Positions 1 to 7,664 of a stretch of DNA of 64,000 nt are shown one piece after another. The stretch's first letter is position 1, and every line of letters begins with the position of its first letter. The position numbers and the translations under genes are program-made. The stretch comes from Agriotes lineatus (taxonomy: Eukaryota > Arthropoda > Insecta > Coleoptera > Elateridae), in the NCBI GenBank assembly GCA_940337035.1, contig OW679200.1, positions 21,059,090 through 21,123,089 of the forward strand, read 5' to 3'. The notes under the pieces are model-generated. The model was not told the DNA's origin. It made no database searches and saw only the letters and a list, made by a program, of their open reading frames with translations.

Positions 1-2
1 GC

Positions 3-2318
3 TATCGATGCTTGCGGCACGATTCAAATATACCATGTCGTGCCTATTTTAATTGTAGGATCTGTCGCTTCCCGCATCATACACTGCTTCATAAGGCGCA
101 GCCACCATCAAGGCCGCTCCCTGCCCAAAGGATGAGAACGTCAGCTCATGCAGCAGCTATGAAGACTTCCAACGCTCCAGAAAAGAAGCCGAAGTCGGAC
201 ATCATCACCGCCAATTTAGGCGCACAGGAGAGCCAAGTTCTACTTGCCACAGCAATGGTTCAAGTAAAGGCAGCATCCGGGATGACTCATCTACTACGAG
301 TATTAATAGATCCCGGGTCTCAGGGGTCGTTTATCACGGAAGCATCAGCCGAATTATTGGGGTTACCCAGGACCAAGGTTCGAGCTGAAATCACAGGAAT
401 TGGGAACAGCGAGCCAAAAATTGCCAAATGGAAAATCCCAGGTTTGATCACACCTAGATTTTCAAGTAACTTTTCCCTACCTGTCAATTTACTAATACTT
501 CCCAAACTTACCAAAGCCATGCCTTCATCCCCCATCCCAAACATAAATATAGATTCCTGGAGCAATACCTTCATCGCCGATCCAACCTTCAACCGACCCG
601 GTCCTATAGATATAATTCTAGGCGCCGAAGAATATTCAAAAATAATTCTAGAAGGAATCACTAAAACAAAGGATGGCATCTTGGGACAAAATACCAAACT
701 GGGTTGGGTATTATCTGGAACCATTGGAAGACAGCATAACGACAGCATTAAAGTCAACACCATGGTTGCCAAAATTGGAGAAGAATACCAGTTGCAGAAA
801 TTCTGGGACACAGAAGAAGTACCCACACAAAGAACACTTTCCCCAAAATATCAGGTACGTGAAAAGAAATTCACAGAATCAGTACAGGAAAGACCGCAGA
901 AAATCGAAGCTTCCGAAACTCTTAATCATGGAGGTCACTACATCAAAAGCTGTGGTCAGTTCCGAAGTTCACCTACCAATGACAAGCAAACAATCCAGCA
1001 GGTGAAGAAAATATTAACAACCGATCCTACAGCGGAAGAACGAGCAATCGCAGCTGCCAATATAAAGAATACGGAAGTTCAACATCCTGTTATCATCGAA
1101 TGTGAAAAGGTAGCATCTTCTCATCCACAAGAAAATCACCAAGTGCATGGAACCTCCGAAATCCTCACTCACGAAATCCTCGTTCATGAAGTCCGCATCC
1201 ACGAAGTTCCCATTCAGGAAGTTCCCATTCATAAAGTCGATGGACAGAAAGGAAAAGAAATTGCAGGCCACGAAAAAATCGTTGGAACTCCTCCAGATGC
1301 TTCGACAGCAGCTCTTAGCGATGGATGGAGCCAAGAAGTTGCAGCAATAACTGCTGCTAACAACAACACCTCCGAGCCCACTAAAAACTTGACACTCGGT
1401 AATGGACGGAGCCCAGAAGTTACAGCAATAACTGCAGAAAATGGAAAACTCTCCGACTCCATTAAAAACTTGACACCCAGTGGAAAGCAGCACCAAGACT
1501 TGTCGGCAGGGGATGCAGGAAAAGAAAAATCCGACACCAAACACTTCGCACCTAGCGATGGATGGAGTCAAGAAGTTGCAGCAGGAACTGCAGCAATTGA
1601 GAAACCCTCCGAGTTCAATAAACAATTAGCACCTAGTGGAGGGTGGCATCAAGAAATGGCATCAAGAGATGCAGCAAGCGAGCAAACCTCCGAGTTCGCT
1701 AAGCACTTAGCCCCTCGTAGAAGATGGTATCAAGAAGACGGCTTATTAAAGTCTGCGAGGGAAGTTACCGAAGACTCGCAATGTGGAATACCGATGCGGC
1801 ATCTTTTAAAACAGCTAATCTCGGCAAGAGTGATATTAATTATCGTATGCACTCATATAATGTTCGTCTCCAAAGGAAGAGGCAGCCGATGGACGTTGGC
1901 AGGATGTTCCAAACCAATTGGTAACATAGTCAACGAGACCATAACACAAAAGCTCTTTTACAGAAATAGCAAAGGAGCCAGTGTTGCAGCAACCAAACCA
2001 CTTCGAGGATTTACAACCCTCTCGATTAGACCTGCAACATCATCTAAAGGAAGTAGCATGGAGAGCCATCCGACGTCGCTACTACCTATCCAGAGGAATA
2101 ATCAACAGCGTCTAAAAGACGTGACATGGAAAACCATCCGCCATCATTCCTATCTATCCAGCGGGATCACCGGCAGCATATTGGGAGCCGCTATTCTAAT
2201 AGGAGCCTTCTACTACATTCGGAAAAGGATCAATCGAAGGAAGCATCAATCCAAACAACGCCAGTCAGCCGTAGAAGAATATCCTCTAAAAACCCTTAAT
2301 GTGGAAGAAACAATATAG
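3..2318 (+). CDS. Gag-protease fused to repeats and Env membrane anchor (BEL/Pao, partial)
   Basis: The frame is already open at the window edge and stays open for about 770 codons. It begins in the Cys/His-rich Gag end and continues into a retropepsin-like DUF1758-type protease. The active-site motif reads LIDPGSQG, with Pro where Ser or Thr is usual; the minus-strand relative has the same. After the protease similarity to the relative ends (near the ASETLNHG segment) come a 5-residue repeat tract and about five 27-residue degenerate repeats. The last ~70 residues match the Env transmembrane segment and basic tail of the relative. The Env ectodomain and the whole polymerase are absent. The product would be a Gag-protease polyprotein with a C-terminal membrane anchor; that role is inference. 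The open frame across a rearranged middle suggests either selection or recent origin. Confidence 0.8.
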   Translation, partial: YRCLRHDSNIPCRAYFNCRICRFPHHTLLHKAQPPSRPLPAQRMRTSAHAAAMKTSNAPEKKPKSDIITANLGAQESQVLLATAMVQVKAASGMTHLLRVLIDPGSQGSFITEASAELLGLPRTKVRAEITGIGNSEPKIAKWKIPGLITPRFSSNFSLPVNLLILPKLTKAMPSSPIPNINIDSWSNTFIADPTFNRPGPIDIILGAEEYSKIILEGITKTKDGILGQNTKLGWVLSGTIGRQHNDSIKVNTMVAKIGEEYQLQKFWDTEEVPTQRTLSPKYQVREKKFTESVQERPQKIEASETLNHGGHYIKSCGQFRSSPTNDKQTIQQVKKILTTDPTAEERAIAAANIKNTEVQHPVIIECEKVASSHPQENHQVHGTSEILTHEILVHEVRIHEVPIQEVPIHKVDGQKGKEIAGHEKIVGTPPDASTAALSDGWSQEVAAITAANNNTSEPTKNLTLGNGRSPEVTAITAENGKLSDSIKNLTPSGKQHQDLSAGDAGKEKSDTKHFAPSDGWSQEVAAGTAAIEKPSEFNKQLAPSGGWHQEMASRDAASEQTSEFAKHLAPRRRWYQEDGLLKSAREVTEDSQCGIPMRHLLKQLISARVILIIVCTHIMFVSKGRGSRWTLAGCSKPIGNIVNETITQKLFYRNSKGASVAATKPLRGFTTLSIRPATSSKGSSMESHPTSLLPIQRNNQQRLKDVTWKTIRHHSYLSSGITGSILGAAILIGAFYYIRKRINRRKHQSKQRQSAVEEYPLKTLNVEETI
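1155..1241 (+). repeat. 15-bp coding tandem repeat (pentapeptide HEVPI-like)
   Basis: Six in-frame units of five residues: (S)EILT, HEILV, HEVRI, HEVPI, QEVPI, HKVDG. They lie in the defective BEL reading frame. No counterpart exists in the minus-strand relative. Confidence 0.85.
1314..1740 (+). repeat. 81-bp degenerate coding tandem repeat (27-residue units)
   Basis: About five and a half units in frame, each opening like LSDGWSQEVAA, PSDGWSQEVAA or PSGGWHQEMAS and closing like TKNLT, NKQLA or AKHLA. Most units are 27 residues; one is 25. All lengths are multiples of three, so the frame survives. Not present in the sibling element. Confidence 0.8.
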
Positions 2319-2354
2319 TTTTTTTTCTTTTTCTTCAGCCTAAAATTGGCAATA

Positions 2355-3051
2355 TGTTTAAACTTGGTTTAAACACACGTAAATTTTATTTTCTAAAATT
2401 TACGAAATCCAGTTGCATGTTTTTAAATGCAATTCCCATTTATTAGCAAGAAAAAATTTAATGTTGCAATCACTAGCCTTGCCTCATAATTACTAAATTT
2501 AATATGTTTAAATTAGATTAAAACTATATATTTCAGTCCAAATTTACGAAACATTATTCATAATTTAAAAGCCAGTGTTATTACGCAATCAGACGAGTTA
2601 AAGACCAGGAAAAATGCAATTCTGCACTCCATGCACAATACCGACCTACAGTAGTAAGTTCAACGGGCGACCTTCGCTCTAGCAGGAAATAAAAACTGCA
2701 CAATTGCTTATCTGCTGTTTTGTAATTTAAACACTCTGGCCTAGTAAACTGTATATATGAACTTTGATATTGTTACTGCGTTAAGCATTTTAGTTTTGTA
2801 TAAATACTAGTTTATTTTCATAATAAAAATCAATCTGCATTTAATGTTTGATTCATTCACTACCCTTTCTAAGCCATAATATTTATGGGGCATGAGGCTG
2901 TGCTCCAAGGGTGGTTTTTTACTGTCGTCCGTTCAAGTACCATTGACTACATTGGTTTAAAACGTAAACACAGTCTTGTTTACGTGCTTGACGGATAGAA
3001 TCAGCGCAAAGTAACGGAATCCTGAAGCAGCCTCTCAGGCAATTCTGTTCA
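2355..3051 (+). repeat. 3' LTR of defective BEL/Pao element
   Basis: Starts TGTTTAAAC and ends TGTTCA (TG...CA). It is a diverged version of the LTRs of the minus-strand element and slightly longer (697 bp). It contains a TATAAATA box (2799-2806) closely followed by AATAAA (2822-2827), the same arrangement as in the relative. Confidence 0.85.
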
Positions 3052-3099
3052 GGCTACCTAAAAGTCTATATACTGATGACATAGATTCAGAATTTGTGG

Positions 3100-3480
3100 T
3101 AAATAATTCTAATAAATAAGTTTTTTAAAATTGTGATTTTTGAAAATTAAATATTCACTAAATGTTTGGTTTGTATTTGACTCAAACGCGCTATTAATTG
3201 GCATGGGAGGTCCATCTTCTTCAGGTATGGGTTCTTCTATTATTAAGAGTTCTCCTTCATTTGCAACTGATTGATCTTCATCTAAGTCTGCATCTCTGTG
3301 TTAATTGCAAAGTGCAGTGCAGAATTTCACAGTATTGGCTGCGTAAACTGGCAGAACTCGAAGATGATCAATGCAAGGAAATCTTTCTTTCAAAATTCTC
3401 AAAGCTACCTCTATAAGTCGTTGAGTCCCTTTATGGCGCTGATTATTTTTTTCGTAGCGATCTCAACCAATCAGAAGGCA
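3100..3480 (-). pseudogene. PIF/Harbinger transposase, C-terminal remnant
   Basis: Read on the minus strand, a stretch translates to HKGTQRLIEVALRILKERF and on through PCIDHLRVLP. This matches the end of the HARBI1-like DDE_Tnp_4 nuclease (pattern R-x-L-I-E-x-x-F/L-x-x-L-K-x-R-F-P-C), where the E is the third catalytic residue. A stop follows at the usual 'ALHN' position (here ALCN), then an acidic tail (EEDGPPMP). The middle of the transposase lies at 4,723-4,915 and is separated by foreign DNA. Dead copy. Confidence 0.6.
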
Positions 3481-3690
3481 GGATTTAGTTAAGTTATCTT
3501 GTATAATTTCGATTATACAACTCATCATAAATTTGGCCAATAGTAATTAAGAATTTTATTTAGTTACAAGGTATAGATAAACGGATATACCCTTGACGAC
3601 GCGGTATAATCACTTCGGTGTTTCGGTGGGTCCAACAAAGCAACAATAATGGATAATAATTTAAATCTAGAGCAATGATGTAATAACTGT

Positions 3691-3778
3691 CTCAAATTCG
3701 TGGTTATCAGGTTAGGTTTTGCGTCAGTTTCGACACAAACAGACGCAAAACCTAACCTGATAACCTCGAATTTGACAT
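3691..3778. repeat. Foldback element copy 1 (AACCTAACCTG core family)
   Basis: Near-perfect inverted repeat. The left arm contains CAGGTTAGGTTTTGCGTCAG and the right arm its reverse complement, with outer ends (T)CAAATTCG/CGAATTTGA. Just outside on the right lies AGTGCCACCAACATAAAC, also seen beside copies 2 and 3, so the full element is larger than the hairpin. Confidence 0.8.
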
Positions 3779-3891
3779 AGATTTCCAGTGCCACCAACAT
3801 AAACAGTGCCACTAACACAAACAGTGCCAACCCAAGAAATAAAATAATTTATTATTATCGGTCTATTCATTATATGTATAATCGTAACGAA

Positions 3892-4008
3892 TAACACTCG
3901 AGCAATCGAAAGAATGATTATTTTTCACTAGTAACTCGACGTAATCCTTTTCGCAGATTACGGCTCGTTACTCGAAAAATAATCGATTATTTTCGATGCT
4001 CTTGTGAT
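3892..4008. repeat. Imperfect palindrome
   Basis: Inverted arms with outer sequence CTCGAGCAATCGAAA pairing with TTTCGATGCTC, and inner GTAATC/GATTAC around a short loop. It lies in the non-transposase DNA that splits the Harbinger gene. Looks like a foldback/MITE; family unknown. Confidence 0.6.
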
Positions 4009-4204
4009 ATTATAACTGATTATACAAAATCGATTATACTAGAGTAACTTCACTAGGCGACGCAATACAAAACTTTTGTCAACTGGATGTTGTTTTCATG
4101 GAGATGACTTTCAGCAAGGTTAATACAAACACATCGAGCTGTCAATAAAATATTTGTTCCTAATATTGAAATTTACTCAAAAAATAATCAAATCGAATAC
4201 AATG

Positions 4205-4376
4205 CGTACTTCGAACAGGTTATACGTCTCAAACTTCCTGCACAATAACAAATCGTGTCAGTTTGACAGAATAATCCTCCCGCTGACGCGGTCGGACTAT
4301 TTAACCTGTCAAACTGACACTCTTTTATTATTGAGCAACAAGTTATCGACATATAACCAGATAATATCGAAGTACT
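4205..4376. repeat. 172-bp foldback element
   Basis: Imperfect inverted repeat bounded by GTACTTCGA and TCGAAGTAC. The best-paired inner block is GTGTCAGTTTGACAG against CTGTCAAACTGACAC. No coding capacity. Probably a MITE. Confidence 0.65.
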
Positions 4377-4480
4377 TATAGTATTACTTCTGATTATATC
4401 GTTGTTCAGCCATATTATCGTGTCAATGTAACGGTGTCATTAACCACTCTTTTAGTGGATATGCTGAATTATCTAATAGA

Positions 4481-4481
<1 letters not shown>

Positions 4482-4512
<31 letters not shown>

Positions 4513-4722
4513 GTCGGTTCCCTCCTTTCAGAAGAGTCGTGGTCCATGGATGGGACGTTCCTACATATTGTCCGAATTTATTGACTTGACCAGTTCTTTC
4601 TAGTTTCTTCGGTTTTCACTTTTGTTTGTGGCTTGATGCAGCGTATTGCCAGTTAGTTGTGTTATTTGGTCACTCCATCGTTTTGGAGATCGTCCGCGAC
4701 TGCGTGTGCTCACTACTTTACC
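4482..4722 (-). mobile_element. RTE-type LINE, 5'-truncated 3' end with (GAA)n tail
   Basis: Minus-strand translation gives GKVVSTRSRGRSPKRWSDQI, then a Trp/Lys-rich segment. This is the RGR-x-PKRW-x-D motif typical of the last residues of RTE-clade ORFs. It ends in a (GAA)n microsatellite (plus-strand TTC run, 4482-4511), as LINE 3' ends of this kind do. It sits inside the Harbinger remnant. Confidence 0.65.
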
Positions 4723-4915
4723 CTGAAGAACTGCATTAAGAAATATATTTTCTTGCTCCATTCTTCTATAAAGACTGCTATTACTAAGAATACTTGCGTC
4801 ATGAACGCTACCTGACCAGTTAGCACTAACATAATAAAACAATTCTGTTGCAACACTCACAAACATGTAATTTATAAAATGTTCGCTCCAGCGATCAACA
4901 AATGCAGCTTCGTAC
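4723..4915 (-). pseudogene. PIF/Harbinger transposase, central remnant
   Basis: The minus-strand translation contains HEAAFVDRWSEHFIN-like residues (here YEAAFVDRW) and WSGSVHDASILSNSSLYRRM. This matches the WPGSVHDS-x-IL-x-NSS block of Harbinger nucleases, whose D is catalytic. The sequence just past the BEL element (10,887-10,920) continues it upstream (PIYSPIK), so the BEL insertion cut this gene. Downstream it is cut again by the RTE tail. Non-functional. Confidence 0.65.
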
Positions 4916-5580
4916 TGAACAGAGATGCCTGAGAGGCTGTATCAGGACTCCGTTACTTTGCGCTGATTCTATCCGTCAAGCACGTAAACAAGACTGTGTT
5001 TACGTTTTAAACCAATGTAGTCAATGGTACTTGAAACGGACGGCAGTAGAGACACTAACCCTCGGAGCACAGCCTCATGCCCCGTGAATATTATGGCTTA
5101 GAAAGGGTAGTGAATGAATCAAACATTAAATGCAGATTAATTTTATTATGAAAATAGACTAGTATTTATACAAATAAAAAATGCTTAACGCAGTAACAAT
5201 ATCAAAGTTCATATGTACAGTTTAGTAGAACAAAGTGTTTAAATTACAAAACAGCAGATAAGCAATTGTGCAGGTTTATTTCCTGGTCGAGCGAAGGTCG
5301 CCCGTTGAACTCGCTGCTGTGGGTCGATATTATGCAAGAAGTGCAGAATTGCGTTTTCCTGGTTTTTAACTCATACGATTGTGTAATAACACTGGTTTTT
5401 AAATTACGAATAATGTTTCGTAAATTTGAACTGAAATATATAGTTTTAATCTAATTTAAACATATTAAATTTAGTAATTGGTGATAGCAATATTAAATAA
5501 ATTGCGTTTAAAAGCCATGCAACTGGATTTCGTAAATTTTAGAAAATAAAATTTATGTGTGTTTAAATCAAGTTTAAACA
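4916..5580 (-). repeat. 3' LTR of BEL/Pao element
   Basis: Identical to the other LTR except for one isolated substitution and a cluster of differences at about 5040-5065. Confidence 0.92.
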
Positions 5581-5618
5581 TATTGCCAATTTTAGGCCGA
5601 AGAAAAAGAAAAGGAAAA

Positions 5619-7664
5619 CTATATTGTTTCTTCCACATTAAGGGTTCTTAAAGGATATTCTTCTACGGTTGACTGGCGTTGTTTGGATTGATGCTTCCTT
5701 CGGTTGATCCTTTTTCGAATGTAGTAGACTGCTCCTATTAGAATAGCCCCTCCCAATAGGCTGCTTGTTATCCCGCTGGATAGATAGGAGTGGTGGCGGA
5801 TGGTTTTCCAAGTAATGTCCTTTAGGTGCTGCTGGAATTCCAATTGTGAAGTTTGTAGATCCTCGAAGTGGTCTGATTGTTTTAGAACTGGCTCCTCTGC
5901 AATTTCTGAAAAGGAGTTGGGTGTTATTGTGTTGGTAAAATTGATGCTGACGGCCTTGGAATATCCTGCGAGGATCTTGAATTTCTTGCTATGTCTGGGG
6001 GTGAACGTATTCTTTGGAGTTTGTATGATGCAGTCTGACGAGATCTGAATTACACCTGTAGTGTTGACATTGACTTCTTCCCTATTGCCACTACAAGTGA
6101 TAGCTATTCGGGTTGGCTTGTTGACTACGAACATCCAGGTGGTTTCCATGTATAGTTGTTTCCAAATAATGGACTGGATCTGATGTCTTCGTAGGCTGCA
6201 CTGACTAATTTCTGTTCGATGATATATATCATCAATGATGCAATTTGGGTTATTTTCAATTCCTTTCACGACTGTTGGACTGCAGATATACGTGTTTGGA
6301 GTAATTTGGAGATTTTCTTTGAATTCCTCATCTGTCTCTTGAAAATACATTTGTAAGTTGTAATCCACAGCGAAGATCCCTTTTGGTACGTCGATCACCC
6401 AGTAGGACCCATTGTTAATTTGGAGAGGAATTGGTGTCACCTTGATTAAGGTATATTCGGTTTTTTCTACTATGATGAAGTATCCTTGGACGTTGATGTA
6501 GATGTCATCATGTCCGATGTCGACCTTTAGGATTGGGGTCGGTAAAATTTCTAAATTTGGCGAGAGTTTACTGGTTGCATTTGCGAGGATTTGCTTGATT
6601 TGGGCAGGTGTTATTAACTCGTAAAAATTACCTTGTTGGAAATGAACGTTCAAAATGTTTGTGTGGTAATTGCACAGTTCACTAATAACATTTGTGGCGA
6701 CTTGATAGACACTGATGATGTGGATATTTAATCGGTTGGAGTCGGTTGCCTTATACCACTTGTCCATGTTGTTGATCGCCCTGATTCCTTGGTTCAGCTT
6801 CTCTTGGAAATGTTCCAGTTTCTGATCGATTCGTTCTTCGGTCTCATTAAATCTTGAAAGTGCTGACAGCAAGAATTTGGATTGTTGACTGTCCATTTTT
6901 ATTAATTCCTGTTGATTTTTGTCGAGTCTGTCAATATCTTGATAGACCTCGTCATTTACTCCGAAAATTGACGTAAGGACAGTCCCAAGCACTCCCCGTT
7001 TCTCTCTTCTTGTTATGATATCTTCCATGCCATTTTTAATCCATTCCATATGCCTTTTTTGTTCCAGAAGATGATGCACCAATGTCTTGCATAACGTGTC
7101 TTCGGACAGTTCTTTCGCAGAGTTGCAGAGGTCGTCGAATTTGTCCACCATGTCGGTAACTGTTTCGAAGTCTTCTTCGATCTTCCCCCTCTCGAACTGG
7201 ATTTCGATCCTGAATGTTCCTCGTTCAATCTTCCCGTGTCCAATATGCTCTACATAGTACCCGCTGTCTGGTTTTTGTATGTTGAATTCTGCCTTACTCG
7301 TTGTATTTGTAGTAAGGAGAGTAAATATTAGTAGAAACATTTTCCATTTGGACGTGACAGTTTTCTTTGGTGCTGGGAATGATAGTGTGTGGGTGCTGTT
7401 GGCCGAAATTTTTTCTTCAGGCTCTGGTTCCTGCGATTCTTCGTTATTTGGTAATGGAATGATACTGCCTATGGAACGTTTTAATTGATGTCCTCCTGAT
7501 TTCTGGATGGTTATTACTCGTACTGATCCATCGGTTGCAGGATGAATGTCGGCAACTCTCGCTAATGGCCATTTACTAGGATTAATGTTTTCTTCTTTGA
7601 TTAGCACCAGGTCACCAACTTTTATATTCTCCACCGGTTTTTTCCATTTGTTTCTTTGCTGCAA
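5619..7664 (-). CDS. env: Integrase tail plus Env-like fusion glycoprotein (BEL/Pao)
   Basis: A 681-codon open frame. Residues 1-~75 are the DUF5641-like integrase tail (GDLVLIKEE, WPLARV). Env proper probably starts at Met109 (codon 7338-7340), which opens a hydrophobic signal peptide. Around residues 219-223 lies a furin-type site RREKR, followed by a Gly/hydrophobic fusion-peptide-like segment (GVLGTVL). A heptad-rich coiled coil spans ~240-300. Near the C-terminus are one transmembrane helix and a short basic tail. This architecture is that of Baculo_F/errantivirus-type Env, which some BEL elements (roo, Tas) are known to carry. Function inferred: membrane fusion. No stop or frameshift is visible. 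Expression could be by splicing or by frameshifting from gag; the sequence alone cannot decide. Confidence 0.82.
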   Translation of the reverse strand: MQQRNKWKKPVENIKVGDLVLIKEENINPSKWPLARVADIHPATDGSVRVITIQKSGGHQLKRSIGSIIPLPNNEESQEPEPEEKISANSTHTLSFPAPKKTVTSKWKMFLLIFTLLTTNTTSKAEFNIQKPDSGYYVEHIGHGKIERGTFRIEIQFERGKIEEDFETVTDMVDKFDDLCNSAKELSEDTLCKTLVHHLLEQKRHMEWIKNGMEDIITRREKRGVLGTVLTSIFGVNDEVYQDIDRLDKNQQELIKMDSQQSKFLLSALSRFNETEERIDQKLEHFQEKLNQGIRAINNMDKWYKATDSNRLNIHIISVYQVATNVISELCNYHTNILNVHFQQGNFYELITPAQIKQILANATSKLSPNLEILPTPILKVDIGHDDIYINVQGYFIIVEKTEYTLIKVTPIPLQINNGSYWVIDVPKGIFAVDYNLQMYFQETDEEFKENLQITPNTYICSPTVVKGIENNPNCIIDDIYHRTEISQCSLRRHQIQSIIWKQLYMETTWMFVVNKPTRIAITCSGNREEVNVNTTGVIQISSDCIIQTPKNTFTPRHSKKFKILAGYSKAVSINFTNTITPNSFSEIAEEPVLKQSDHFEDLQTSQLEFQQHLKDITWKTIRHHSYLSSGITSSLLGGAILIGAVYYIRKRINRRKHQSKQRQSTVEEYPLRTLNVEETI

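Larger units (their letters stand above)
1..3051 (+). mobile_element. BEL/Pao LTR retrotransposon, defective, 5' part outside window
   Basis: The 3' part of an LTR element: one long frame (Gag zinc-knuckle region, aspartic protease, repeats, Env membrane tail) followed by a 3' LTR. The protein is nearly identical in Gag-protease and C-terminal tail to the second BEL element on the minus strand, so both belong to one family. No reverse transcriptase, RNase H or integrase motif lies between protease and tail, so this copy is non-autonomous. The 5' LTR and Gag N-terminus lie upstream of the window. Directly after the LTR comes decayed Harbinger DNA, probably the insertion site. Confidence 0.9.

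Noticed and set aside
320..1625. Long minus-strand frames opposite the BEL ORF
   Set aside because: Shadows of the coding repeats and protease on the plus strand.
4600..4866. 88-codon minus-strand ORF
   Set aside because: It is a chance fusion of a Harbinger transposase piece with the tail of an RTE LINE, not one gene.
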